From assembly GCA_006176705.1 (NCBI GenBank), contig QRFJ01000479.1, forward strand, positions 346,382 through 410,381: 64,000 bases of DNA, read 5' to 3'. The notes under the pieces are model-generated. The model ran no database searches. It saw only the letters and a program-made list of their open reading frames with translations, and was not told the DNA's origin. Below are positions 47,758 through 60,762 of the stretch, one piece after another (position 1 is the stretch's first letter; each line of letters opens with the position of its first letter). The translations under genes and the position numbers were made by a program. The stretch is from Cocos nucifera. Taxonomy: Eukaryota; Streptophyta; Magnoliopsida; Arecales; Arecaceae.

Positions 47758-49623
47758 TTTCTTATTTTCTATAGAGAGTCAAAGTTTTTGGTTAGATTTT
47801 ATAATTAAGACTTGACCAACTTATTTAAAAATTTAATTTTTAAATAAATTAGCTTCCATTATTTTCTTAGATCTCTACACTTTCTTTGTAGAGATGCGAA
47901 AATCTCCACGATTACTAATTTCTAGTGGGTGGTGCAGTCCACAAACTGACTCATCACCTCACCTAACAGTTATTGATAATGGATTAGCCAATGAGTGAAT
48001 AACTCTTGTTCAATGATTCTCTAATTATGGTGCACCCAGGCTTGATCTCTAATTCATGAATCTCACTATGCTAGAAATATTGATCCACTCCTTAGTTAAG
48101 TCAGATCCACTATTTGCACAGATTGAATTTCTAATTATGTCTCTCACCATATTCGAAATATTGAGCCCAATCCATCCTCTAGCTCGTAGCATCCAATGCC
48201 TAATAGATATGGTTGCGTCTTTCCGATGCAATTGAACCACTATGACCAGCCGAGAACAATCAACCCCGGAAAGAGCTCGTATATCTACAATAGTGGAAGA
48301 CCATAGACTTAATCTTTTCTTAGGGAGATTTGATTTAGGTCTCTTTAAACTTAACTTGATATAGCCATAACCATTATGACTAACCTAGTGGCATAGGTTA
48401 GCTCAGATTGTTAGCCACCTTAGATTAGGACTGAGCCAATAAATATGGCCAAATAAGTGAGATCAGTGGAAGGAATATGCCATTAACTCGACAAGAATGC
48501 ATTCGAGTTGAGTAGCTCTTAATTAAAAATTAGTCAATCGTATCTATCAAACTTACCTTAGACACCAAATTATTGAGTCAGAACCAATCGGATTAGCCTA
48601 CAATCCAGACTCTAACCACTGAGCCTAATTAGGTCTTAACTTGATCGATCACTCATGTGACTCGACCTTGACCTAGACTTAATCCTATTAGGCTGGTCAA
48701 TTTAAGCACTCTTAATCCCATCTAACCAACTCTTGATTTAGTTTAATCAACCGCTAGATCTAATTGAGCTATCCAAGCCCAAACTCAATTTTATGAATAT
48801 GTCTTAGATCTAAAAATTTTTAATTTTAGATCAATATATTTCATAATCTTAATTCTTAATTAAGTTTAGGGTTCATAAACAAAACATGTTTATAAAATTT
48901 TAGGATTTTAGGATCTAGGACTTTACAAAAAATAAGTTTTAGATTTTTGATTAAGGATGAACACACAGCATCCCTACACATCATAAGAACACCCTATCGA
49001 ATGGAAGGAGAGGGCCTTTAAACCCAACTTCATTCTTATGATCAGATGGCCAAGGGGAACGTCTTAATCAGAAACATGATAAATTTACAAAACTAGTTAG
49101 ATCTACGTCATATATCACATATATAAAAAATTATTCTAACTAAAATATATTTTTCATACATCTCATGTATTATATCATGAATATTTTTAAATCTAAATTA
49201 TCTCATAAATATCTAAAAAATAAGATTTAAATTGATCATATCAAATTAAAATTTATTCTAGATAATTTTGTAGAACTATTCTACAACTAGTCTAAACATG
49301 CATCTATCATATCTCATATGAATAAAATAAATAAATTTCTTTTCTATTTTTTAGATCTAATTATAATATTTATAATATCAAAAAATAGTAAATAAATATA
49401 TTTAAAAATTATAATTAATTAAATTAAAATTATGATCGTGTCAGACTACACATAGAATAATTCTATTCCTAGTCTAGTCATGTATCTCATATATCTTAGA
49501 TCTAGATTTATTTAATTTTTAATTATCTAATTTTAGATCTAATCATATCTCATGTGATATTTGAAATCATCTGATTATTAGATAAAAAAAATTAAAATTA
49601 GATCTAATAAATTTTGGAACCTG
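47758..49623 (-). other. N2 untranslated leader
   Basis: Matches the N1 leader (17821-19678) in order and length; no conserved ORF. Confidence 0.7.
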
Positions 49624-49635
49624 GCTCTGATATCA
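49624..49635 (-). other. N2 primer binding site
   Basis: Minus strand TGATATCAGAGC; one base (G to A) away from the standard TGGTATCAGAGC. Confidence 0.8.
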
Positions 49636-49637
49636 AT

Positions 49638-51912
49638 TAAAGAAAAAAATCTTATTTCCCGGGTCAGGTTCATTCATATCTGATTGGATCAAGAGAAATA
49701 TTTTAAAAAAATTTTTCTAAGATCCTAATTAGATCTGAGATTCTTTAGATTTAATCTTATTAATCTGATAAAATAAAATAAAAATTAAATTAAATCTAAT
49801 TTAATTATATCTTTATTTTGGATAATTCAATTATCCTATGATGATCTTGATGTTTGCCTGAGATTCTGGACGTAGCCAGGCAGCACCTAGCCTCTACCGA
49901 TATCCACTCAGAGAGAATCTGAACATCTTCTCTTTCTCAATCAATCCTCCAAATATCAGATCTAGATCTAATCTTGAAGGTCTTCAAAAACTCTTTTGAA
50001 GAATAACCATTGTCTCTTGCTGCAATGCTGCCTTCTTCCTTTTCTATCATCTTTTGCTTGCTTGGATCGCACCTAACTCGTGCCCAAAACCTCTTGGGCA
50101 TGGAGAGGTGAGAGAGGACCAGAGGGTGGCATGGAGAAGGAGGGAGAAAAGTTTTGTGGCATGGGCTAAAGCAGAAGCTCTCAATTCTAGGCGTAGAGAG
50201 GATTTATATAGATCCTGCTGTGCCATACAGTGCCCCACATCATCCCGACCAATCATGACCCTTTATGCAATCAGATCTAAATCTGATTAGTGAGATGATA
50301 TCATCTGATCTAATTAGATTAGAGTCCCTCAAAATTCTCCTTAGATGGTGCCAAGATTGGGTCAAACAAGTCTTCTTGGTGCCATCTAGGTAGATTCCCT
50401 GAAGCAACTGGAGTCCCATCTGTATGGGACTCCAAACCTTATCCACATGGGGTGCACGCCTCCCTAGGCATGCACCCTTCGTCTATCTACTTTTTAGTAG
50501 GGGGACAAGGACCAAGGTTCTCTCCTATGGGTGCATGACATATGGGCAGATGTCTAAGTGTCAAAGGTCAATATTTGACCAAAGTCCAAAGATAAGATTT
50601 AGCAGGTGATAGAAAATGGCAGATGTTGTCTCAAATTTATCTCATAAATTAAGACAATCCTTTTCTGACCTAGACAAGCTCCAGTCAGACTAAATAAAGG
50701 TTTCTGAGTGAGCCCAAATATATTTGGCTCAGTCGAGATAACTTTTAATGATTATTAAAGAAGAACATTAGGCTCAATCGTGTGCTAGCACGATTTTCTT
50801 GAATCTAATTGAATCTTATTCAAACCAATTAAACTAAATTAATCTAATTGATGATATCTAGATCAAAATCCTTATTTGTGTGATCTAGTTAGGTTCAGTT
50901 TCATATGGTAATGGGATATATCGTGATCTCCATCATCGACATACCTTTCGATAGATTAGAATTTTTTTGATTCAAACAACTAGTATGATCGATCATCCAA
51001 ATCATTCTAATTGCTTCTAAAATCCACCAGTGACACCTAGCAGCATATAGTGGCAGCCCATCAGAACTGAAAGTGAACCTCTCGGTGCAGTTACTTATGT
51101 GATTAAGTTTCTCTATCTTGAGCCCTGATCGGATTAGGGTTAAGGTGATCTCGTCAAACCCTAATTTCCATCGTATGAATTAATCATTTGATTCAAGTCT
51201 AATGTGAAAACCCTAATAGAAACTCTTTCTATTATTTCACTCTACCATAGCCATGGACTTATGAACTTGATTCTCATGATCATCATAGGACTGCTCCTCT
51301 TCTACCGAGGTAGATAGATCTTCTATTGGTGCAATTCAATTTCTATAATGAACATGCTATAGCCAACATAGACCTTAGGATTTCGAATGACTAGGAGATC
51401 GAGTTATGGTGTAGTCAAACTATAACACCCTCAAGGTGAACTGTTGATGCACCTCAGATCAAAGAACCAGACACACTATAGCTTCGAGCCAGTCATTGAT
51501 GAGAAGGTAAACTTTCTCATAACTGCTCGAGATGGTCACGCTCAGTGCCCTCATTCTCTAACAAGTACCTATACTCTTGCTTCGATTTTTCTACACCATA
51601 GACTCAAGACTCATCTATCCTAAAGAAGTGATCATACACCAACCTTTCGGATCAATCACCATCCTCATGATGATCCTATGGTCGGAAGCATTTTATAAGT
51701 TAATAATAAAAATTCATGTCTTAAATTTTTAACTCTTGAAAATATGAACTATCATTGCCATTAACTCAAGGGATGTATCACAGACACTTTCAAATACACA
51801 TTATGATAGAAAATAATCTATTTTATTATTTATAGTCAAAATTATAATTTTAATCTTAGAAGTATATTACAAGTGTCAGCCAATTTGGCTTCAAGGGCAC
51901 ACATATCTAACA
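49638..51912 (-). mobile_element. N2 5' LTR
   Basis: 2275 bp. Inner end TAAAGAAAAAAATC (TG mutated to TA). TATATAAA box at 50203-50210 on the minus strand. Confidence 0.92.
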
Positions 51913-51917
51913 TGCTC

Positions 51918-53488
51918 TAATATTTGATTGTTAACCTAGCAGTAAAAGAGTAAAAGATCATAGCAATCCAAATAAAATCTTTTTTTTATTATGGATATTC
52001 TATAGATAGACCTTCATTATTTGATGGCTCAAATTATACTATTAGAAAGCTAGGATAGAAATCTTCATTCAAGTACATGACTATAATTTATGAAAAATTA
52101 TAATTAATAGCCTACACACATCCAATGCATCGATTCATAATAAAAAAATGATTCAAATGACTGCTAAGATAATGAATTTACTTTATTGTTCATTAGATAT
52201 AAATATATTTAATATAATTTTTTAATGTATTTTAGCAAATCAAATATGAAAAAAATTAAAAATGACTTATGAAAGAGAAAATAAAAAAAAAGAATCAAAT
52301 TTCCATGAAATGAAGAAAGTTCACCCAAATTTTTCCCTTGTAGCTCATGAGAATGAAAAGAAGAAGAACAACAAGAAATAAAAGAGGAAGAAAGCGGGGG
52401 AGTAAAGTAAGAAAAAGAAAAATAAAAAAAAGAAAGAAAGAACTATAAATTCTTACCTCATGGCCAATGACAATGTGGTAAACATTAAGAACTCTTTCGA
52501 TTTTACTTTTAAAGAATTATATGAAGCCTTCAATGATCTAATGGATGAACATAAAAAGGTAAGACTATAAAATAAAGAGCTTAGAAAATCTAACTTATCT
52601 TTGGCCGAAGAAAAAATAAAATTTTGAGTGAAAAAAAAATCTATTAAAAAATATAAAAAATATGGCCAAAGAAAAGAAAGATTTCTTGGAACAAATTAAA
52701 ACTCTAACTAAAAAAAAATATAGTTAAATCTAAAAAATCTTTAGTTAAAGAAAATATTGAGTTAAAAAAAAATATGAAATTTTGAAATTCTTCCTAGAAG
52801 AAAATGAAAATCTTCTAAAAAAAGAAAGAACTTTTAGAAGAAAATAAAAAATTAAGAAAAAGATTGAGATTTTGAAATCCATAGCTGAAAAATTTATCCT
52901 TAGCTTTCAAAATCTTCAATCTATGGTAAATAATAATAATAAAGTTATTTTCAATAAAATAGAAACTAGTTCTAATTCTTCAAAAAGATAGCAACATACC
53001 AAAAATTTAATTACTAAAGCCTCACTTAATAATGATTCAATAGTATATTTCAAATGTAACAAAGTAGACCATAAAATTTTAGAATATAATTTTAAAAGAA
53101 TTGGCCATACTTTGGTTAGGCAAATTTGAATTTCAAAAAAAATCTTGAGAACTAACTCTAATGGACCTAAGAAAGCTTGGGTACCAAAAATTATGAAGTA
53201 ATTTTGCAGGTATACCAAGGATCTAATAAAACTAAAGGAAGAAAAATTCTTTTGATGGATGCCTTGAAAATAAAAATGGATGGATGATACTATTGGATAA
53301 AATCTAAACTTTTCTCACATCATACCATCAATATTTATTTGGTTGATTCTATTGATTTTAATAATCTATCGATACGGATTTATATCATACTCACTTGCTT
53401 AGAAATTTTTATGAAGTTTAATTCATTATTCTTATCTTGATTTACATTAGTTTCTTTAGTATATACTCAAAGATCTTGTTAGAGAGAT
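51918..53488 (+). pseudogene. R internal region: gag relic, no pol
   Basis: Plus strand. A start at 52461 gives MANDNVVNIKNSFDFTFKEL, then a long Lys/Glu-rich stretch, a decayed CNKVDHKILEYNFK zinc-knuckle relic near 53055 and NGPKKAWVPK near 53160. This layout is that of SIRE-type copia gag, from memory. The sequence then runs directly to the purine tract and 3' LTR, so protease, integrase, RT and RNase H are absent. Many stops and a poly-A-rich composition. Confidence 0.6.
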
Positions 53489-55022
53489 TGTTGACTCCAT
53501 GATTGATTTTGATGATTGTCAAATTTTGAGTATATTATGTATCTAATTATGTGTTTCAAGAATGTGTATAGAAATTTTCAAGTATCCAAAATGAAGATTT
53601 TATCTTAAGGATAAATTCTCTCATGATGCCATTCCAAAATACTTAAAAGAATAAATTCACACATATTTAGATGGCTTGGCATGAAGAAAGTAAGATTGGA
53701 AGAAGAGAAAATAAAATTAAAAGAAGCAATTATATTTAGAAGAGATTGGAGCCAAGAAATTCAAGTTTTGAAGGTCAAACAACGAAGAAAAATGAAGTCA
53801 AAAATTTAAGAGCCATCTCTAGAAAATTCAGAGTCATCTCCCAATTGTTTGGCACACCTGCATAATGCCCTGGCATAGGTTCGAGAGGACTTGAAATCAG
53901 CTCGAGTCATCTTTATCTTAGAAGACAGAAATCTTATTTCTGTGAACTGAGATCGAGACGTCTCCAAAATTTTCAAGACATCTCGAAGTGAAATAGAGAT
54001 ATCTCCAAAATTCTCGAGTCATCTCGAAGTGAAATCAAGATGTCTCCAAAAAATAGAAAAGTCTCCAAATGCATGATAGCCTTCAATGATTAGTTTCTGC
54101 AATCTTTCCAATGGCTTTTTTTTTATTCCAATGGCTATTTCAGAGCTTCCAATGGTTAGAAGTCACTTTCCAACCATCTCCAAAAATATTTAAAGATGGA
54201 GAATAAATTACAAAGTAAGATTAAGGTATTTAAAGAGAGAATATTTCATTTTTGGTGAGGAATACTGAATATCCAAAAAGAAAAGAAAAAGAGAAAAAAG
54301 TTATGCATAGATTTCAGCAAGTCCTTAAAGAAATCTTCTCCAACATCTTCTACATCCTTTCAAGTATAAATTGAAGAAAATCCAAGCTTCAGTTGAGCAT
54401 ATCATCAGCTTCTTCTTTGGAATTTAATGAGTTTCAATTCTATTTTTTCTTTTGTATTGAAATTCTTGACTTGTATTTTGTTTCTTTATAAGTTTTTTTA
54501 GGAGAAAAAACTTGAAGATCAAGCCCATCCAAGCTTGGAATCAGACTTATTAGATTTTGGTTGGTGAGCCCGAAAAACTAACTAAATTGATAGTGAGCTC
54601 GAAAAACTATCGGTGTAAGATTTTGATTGGTGATCCCAAAAAACCAACTTTATTTATTTATGAGCCTAGGAAAATAAACATACTATAATCAAGGATGGAT
54701 TATGGTGAAAATCCTAAGAGAAGCTTGGAGAGTGGACGTAGGTGTGGGTTGCACTGAACTATTATAAACTTTGTATGTTTGTCTTGTGGCTTTATTTTTT
54801 GCCTTTCTTGCCTTTTTACTTTGCTATTATTTTTGACTTGCATTGTTTAGATTCTTGGTTTGCTTACACTATCGTACTTCCACTATAGTTTAAATTCTTC
54901 ACCTCACAAACTCTCTAATTTGTTTAAATTAAAGCATATATTTGTTTTGAGATAAATTTGGTTAAAAATTTTAAAAGAACTCAATTCACCTCCCTCTCTT
55001 GGATTGCTGCCTCTGAGCAATA
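53489..55022 (+). mobile_element. R 3' LTR
   Basis: 1534 bp; aligns with 37659-39200 end to end. Confidence 0.85.
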
Positions 55023-55027
55023 AATTG

Positions 55028-56177
55028 TTATAGAATCTAATATGTATATTAGCACTAATGTATTTTTGAATTGTATAAGTAGATTATGTAGAGTACGTTG
55101 TTGTACGATATGGCAGTGACCCATCCACTTAGCCCATCCTTGATCTTAAGGAATGGCTCAGGATCATCGGATGGGTGAGTAGGAGTCGAGTCATGGGATT
55201 TTGCCCCAGCTTTGACTCTCTAGTGGCTTAATCTTCTTTAGCATCCTCACATGCCTAGACATCCTAAATTTAGAGTGATGCCTATGTGGAGAAGGTCGTG
55301 TAGAAGCTTTTGAGCCAGCGATCTCTAAGCATTCAAGATGCCATCCGCGATGCAGTCATGAAGGATCTTTAGGATTTACAGCTGCACGATCAATTGGGCT
55401 CGTTATTTTAGCCATCTCATCAAGTAATTCTATTAGTAAACTCTTTTACTTGTTTTAAGTTTTCATATTTAGAAGCTTCACATATTTAGGGTCAGCTTAA
55501 GTCGAAAAAGAAGATCTAAGGATTAAAAATTTAATCTAACCATCCAATTGATGGGCCGAGGGTGTCTATAGTTCCGTATCATTAAATAGAATGCGTAGAA
55601 ATAATCTGTTCAAGAATCAGAGGAGGGTATCGAAAGATACGCTTTCATATCGAAAGATACTTCTTTGTATCAAAACTTATGAATAATATTTTATTTTTTT
55701 TCATTTCAAGATGCTGGAACATCTAGCTCTCATCCACCAACTATTGGAGATGAGCAGAAGGATGAGAAAGATGTTACCTTTTTTTTTTTTTGATTTGTAT
55801 ATCATTTTGATACGTCATTATTCTATATGCCCTAGTGGAGCAGTGAGAAGTATGCCAGTAGGCGACAGAGAGCCCGACAGAATTGGGCCACCTAGTAGGA
55901 TTCGATCAGACACATAGGCAGCTCTATCGACATATATGTTATGGCTGACAGACTGTTAAAAAATCTATACCAAAACTCTTCACTAGAACTATAAAAATTC
56001 TTATATATATGCTTTAATTAATTTAATTTTATTATTTACTTATTGTAGAAATGTTAACTGGATCATCCACCAAGCTAGCTGTAGTTGTGGTAGGCCACAT
56101 ACCAGTCTAGGAGGATTGGTGATTATTTAGATTCTTGGTCATGGCAGATTACGATAAGAATTTCAAACTGTATTCAT
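55028..56177 (+). pseudogene. Array unit U2: CACTA-type transposase-like exon remnants
   Basis: Starts TTATAGAATCTAATATG. Exon-like pieces: an IQDAIRDAVMKDL stretch near 55340, DAGTSSSHPPTIGDE near 55711, and SSEKYASRRQRARQNW followed by IGSSIDIYVMADRL near 55833-55960. Acceptors after T-rich runs are credible. Ends at AAGTTG (56177), where U3 begins with the same TTATAGGATC. Confidence 0.42.
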
Positions 56178-56719
56178 TAAGTTGTTATAGGATCTAATAT
56201 GTATATTAGAACTAATATATTTCTGAACTGTATAGGCAGATTACATAGAGTACGACATGAGGTATGGCGATGACTGGTCCACTTAGTCCAACTTTGACCT
56301 TAAGGGATGGCTTAGGATCACCAGAGGGGTGGTAGGAGCTGGGTCACAGGATTTGGTCCCAGCTTCGATCCTCCAATGGTTCAATCCTCTTGGGCATTAT
56401 CACAGGCCTAGATGTCTCAGATTTGGAGTGATGCCCATGTTGAGGAGGTCATGCAAAGGTTTCTGAGTCAACAACTTCAAAACGTCTGGGATGCCATTCG
56501 CCATGCGATCGTGGAGGATCTTTAGGATCTATTGCTATGCAAGTAGCTAGGCTCGTTATTCTAGCGATCTCATCAGGTAATTCTATTGGTAAACTCTTTT
56601 ACTTATTTTAAATTTTTATATATAGAAGCTTTCCATATTTAGGCTAGGCTTGAGTCAGGAAAGAAGATCTAAGGACTAAAAATTTAATCTAATCATCTGA
56701 TTGATGGGCCGAGGGTATC
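56178..56719 (+). repeat. Array unit U3, cut by N3
   Basis: Begins TTATAGGATCTAATATGTAT as U2 does, about 1150 bp downstream of it. It runs through the VRHAIRHA-like exon near 56490 and breaks at GGGTATC, where N3 begins; the equivalent U2 position reads GGGTGTC. Confidence 0.65.
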
Positions 56720-58998
56720 TGAAGGGAAAAACCTATTTCCTCGATCAGATTCATTTAGATCTGATTTGATCAAGAAAAATATTTTAAATTTTTTTTTCTT
56801 AGATCTAAATCAAATTTGATACTTTTTAGATCTGATTTGATAGATATAAAAATAAAATAAAATAAAATAAAATTAGATTAATTTATACCTTGTTCTTGGA
56901 TAATGTAATTATCCTGTGATGATCCTATTGATTGCCTTCTGGATGCAGCCATGCAACGCCTAGCCTCTATCGGTATCCACTCGGGCAGCATCTGGATATC
57001 TCTTCCTTCTTGATCTATCCTCCAAAGATTAGATCTGGATCTGATCTTAAAGATCTTCAAAATAACTTTTAAAGATTTGATGTCGTCTCTTGCAGCAGTG
57101 CTGCCTTATTTCTTTCTTGTCGCCTTTCTCTTGCCTGGATCGCACCAAACTTGAGCCCAAAGCCTCTTAGGCATGGAGAGGAGAGAGAGGATATAAGAAA
57201 GGCATGGCGGAGAGAGGGAGAGAGCAATGTGGCATGGGCAAAGGGAGAAGTTCTTTAAAGCTAAGCACAGACAAGGTTTATATAGACCTTGCTGTGCCAT
57301 GCAGTGTCACATCATCTCGGCCAATCATGTCTCTTCATACAATCAGATCTAAATCTGATTGATGGGATGACATCACCTGATCTAATCAGATGAGAGCCCC
57401 TCTCCAAAATCCTTAGGTGGTTCCAAGACTGGTCAAAGTAGAGTCCTTGGCGCGATCTAGTTTGATTCCAAGAAGCAACCTGGAGTCCCATCTGTATGGG
57501 ACTCCAAGCATCCCTATCCTTAGGCGCACTCCTCCCTAGGCATGCACCCCCTCCTTTTCTCTTTCTAGCAAGGGGACAAGCCCCTATCTACTCTCTTATG
57601 GGTGCAAGATACATGGGTAGATGTCTAAGTGTCAAAGGTCAATGTTTGACCAAAGTCAAAAGACAAGAATTAGCAGATGATGAAAAATGGCAGGTGTTGT
57701 CTCAAATTTATCTCATAAACTAAGATAACCCTTTTCTAACCTCGACAAGTTTTAGTTAGATCAAGTAAAGGTATTTGAGTAAGTCCAAACATATTTGGCT
57801 CAGTCGAGATAACTTTTGATGATTGTAGAGGGAGAACATTAGGCTCAATCATGTGCTAGCATGATTTTCTTGAACCTAATTGAATCTAATTCAAATCAAT
57901 TGAACTGGATTAGTTCAATTGATAATATCCAAATCCAAACCTTTATTTGTGTGATCCAATTAGGTTCAATTTTATATGGTAATGGGATATGTCATGATAT
58001 CTATCATCGATATCATCGAAACATCTTCTGATGGATCAAAACTTTTTTGATTTAGACAACTAGAATGATCGATCATCCAAATCATTCTAATTGCTTCCAA
58101 AATCCATCAGTGACATCTAGCAGTATATGGTGGCAATCCCATCAAAATTGAAAACGAACCTCTTGGTGCAGTTACATGTGTGATTAAGTTCTTCTATCTT
58201 GAGCCCCGATCAGATTAGGGTTAAGGTGAACTCGTCAAACCCTAATTTCTGTCATATGATTTAATCATTTGATTCAAGTTCGATGTGAAAATCTTAATAG
58301 AAACTCTTTCTATTATTTCACTCTGCCATGGCCATGGGCTTATGGACTTGATTCTCATGATCATCATAGGGCTGCTCCTCTCTACCGAGGTAGATAGATT
58401 CCATCTTGATGCAATCCAATTCCTACAATGAACATGCTATAGCCAACATACACCTTAAGGATTCCTGAATGGCTAGGAGACTCGAGTCATGGTGTAGTCA
58501 AACTATAACACCCTCAAGGTGAACTATCGATGCACCTCAGGTCAAAGAACCAGATACACCACTGCAGCTTCGAGCCAGTCATCGATGAGAAGGTAGACTT
58601 CCTTATGACTGCTCGAGGTGGTCACGCTCAGTGCCCTCATTCTCTAATGAGTATCTGTACTCTCGCTTTGATGTCTCCTACACCATAGACTCAAGACTCA
58701 TCTACTATAAAGAAGCGATTGTACACCAACCTTCCTGGATCAATCACCATCCTCGTGATGATCCTATGGTCGGGAGCATTTTATGAGTTAATAATGAAAA
58801 TTCATGTCTTAAATTTTCAACTCTTGAAAATATGAATTATCATTACCATTAACTCAAGGGATGTATCACAGACACTAAATACACATTGTGATAGAAAATA
58901 ATCTATTTTATTATTTATAGTTAAAATTATAATTTTGTCCTTAGAAGTATACAACAAGTATCAGCCAATTCTGACTTCTAGGGCACATATATTTAACA
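56720..58998 (-). mobile_element. N3 3' LTR
   Basis: 2279 bp, TGAAGGGAAAAACC...ATATTTAACA on the plus strand, followed by the polypurine tract (minus strand CAAGTGGAAGTT). Confidence 0.92.
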
Positions 58999-59069
58999 AA
59001 CTTCCACTTGACCTAAAGCCAATTGGCTATAAATCTAAGTCCCATCTTCTCAAGGTGGGCTTCAATCTT

Positions 59070-59630
59070 CTATTGGCCCAATAACTTTGTGAGTGGATCC
59101 ACCGCATTGTCTATGGAGTCAACTTTCTTGACGTCGACATAACCCTTCTCGAGGTAATCATGAATGAGGTGGTATCGCCGCTCGATGTGCTTAGATTTTT
59201 GGTGAGACCTTGGCTCCTTAGCAAGGGCTATGGTGCCATTATTATCGTAGTAAAGAGAAATGGCATCTGATGGCATCACTCTGATCACTGTGGTAAATTT
59301 TTTGTACCAGAATGCCTCCTTCGCTGCTTTTGATACAGCGATGTATTCTGCTTCCATGGTGGAATCTGCTATCATTATCTGCTTGAAACTCTTCCAACTG
59401 ACAGCACCACTAATACACATAAACAGACTTCCAGATGTTGACTTTCGATCATCTACATCGGACATAAAATCCGAGTCTGTATATCCCTGGACTTGGAGTT
59501 CTCCATTACCAAAGACCAACATCATATCCTTAGTTCTTCTTAAGTACTTAAGGATACATTTCACAGAAGTCCAGTGTTCTTCATCTGAATTCAACTGATA
59601 TCTGCTTCGTGACACTCACAGCATGGGCTA
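59070..59630 (-). pseudogene. N3 RNase H
   Basis: Open for 181 codons: YTDSDFMSDVDDRKSTSGSL, STMEAEYIAVSKAAKEAFWY, YYDNNGTIALAKEPRSHQKS and SIDNAVDPLTKLLGQ then TAG. The D, E, D, D set expected of RNase H is present. The best preserved RNase H in the window; upstream frameshifts still isolate it from RT. Confidence 0.9.
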
Positions 59631-60762
59631 TATCAGGTCGTGTACATAACATGGCATACATGAGGCTCCCTATTGCAGAAGCATAAGGGATCTTGCTCAT
59701 GCATTCTATTTCCTCAGGTGTGCTAGGGCACATCTTCTTGGAAAGATGAATACCATGTCTGAAGGGTATTAATCCCCTCTTAGAGTTTTCCATACTAAAC
59801 CTCTTTAGTACTTCCTCTATGTACATCTTCTGTGAAAGTCCTAGCATCCTATTCGGTCTATCCTCTATAGACCTTAATTCCTAGAATAAAGGATGCTTCA
59901 CCTAGGTCTTTCATGGAGAATTCTTGGACAACCACATTTTGACTATGGTCAACATGGGAATATCATTCCCAATAAGGAGGATGTCATCCACGTACAATAC
60001 GAGGAAGACAACAGCGCTCCCACTGACCTTTTTGAAAGACACATGGTTCCTCTTCATTTTTGATGAAACCAAACTTAATTTGATCACATCATTGAAATGA
60101 GTGTTCCAGCTCCGAGATGCTTGCTTAAGTCCATATATGGACCTTTGCAGCTTGCAAACCTTGTGATCAGTATCACTGGATGTGAAACCTAGCGGCTGTT
60201 CCATATAGATATCTTCCTCAAGATATCCATTTAAGAATGCCATTTTTACGTCCATTTGCCATATTTCATAATCAAAATAGGCTGCAATAGCAAGCAATGT
60301 GCGGATGGATTTTAGCATAGCCACTAGGAAAAAAGGTATCCTGATAGTCAATGCCTTCGCATTGAACTATAACCTTTTGCCACTAGTCTAGCCTTGAATG
60401 TCTCCACATTTTCATCTGCACCAATCTTTCTCTTGAAGATCCATTTACACCCAATAGGTACTATACCTTCTGGTGGATCTACCAAGGTCCAGACTTGGTT
60501 TGAGTGCATCGAGTTAATTTCTGACTTCATTGCCTCTAGCCATTTCTCGGAGTCTCAGAGTCGATATCACCTCATCATAGGTTTTGGGATCATCACCATG
60601 AACCCCATTACCTATGAGGAACATTTTCTCTATTTCCTCTGAAATAGTACCTAAGTACCTCTTAGGGGGATGGAAAATCCTTTTCGATCTACAAGGTGGA
60701 GGAGGTAGTGATTGAATTGGCTCAACCTGATTTAGTTCCATTTGGTCCTTAGCTCGTTGCTC
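59631..60762 (-). pseudogene. N3 reverse transcriptase and linker
   Basis: Linker PPPPCRSKRIFHPPKRYL; RT DPPEGIVPIGCKWIFKRK, ARLVAKGYS, MDVKMAFLNGYLEEDIYMEQ, KLQRSIYGLKQASRSW and intact YVDD at 59983-59994. Four ORFs in different frames (59581, 59911, 60348, 60514) show small indels. Confidence 0.9.

Larger units (their letters stand above)
39223..51912 (-). mobile_element. N2: minus-strand Ty1/copia element, split by S1
   Basis: 3' LTR 39223-41497, internal 41498-49637, 5' LTR 49638-51912. Target duplication TGCTC at 39218-39222 and 51913-51917. Both LTRs are 2275 bp. Primer site (minus TGATATCAGAGC) at 49624-49635. Excluding S1, about 10.4 kb. Coding frame is largely kept but is full of stops. 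Confidence 0.93.
37659..55022 (+). mobile_element. R: pol-less copia-like element, split by N2
   Basis: LTRs 37659-39200 and 53489-55022, same orientation, TGTTG...CAATA ends. Target duplication AGTTG (37654-37658) / AATTG (55023-55027). A primer-site relic TTGATATCAGAATG follows the 5' LTR and a purine run AGAGAGAT precedes the 3' LTR. Without N2 its length is about 4.7 kb. The internal part (about 1.6 kb) has a gag relic and no protease, integrase or RT. LTR style (CTCTTGGGTTGCT...ACAA) is SIRE-like. Confidence 0.85.
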
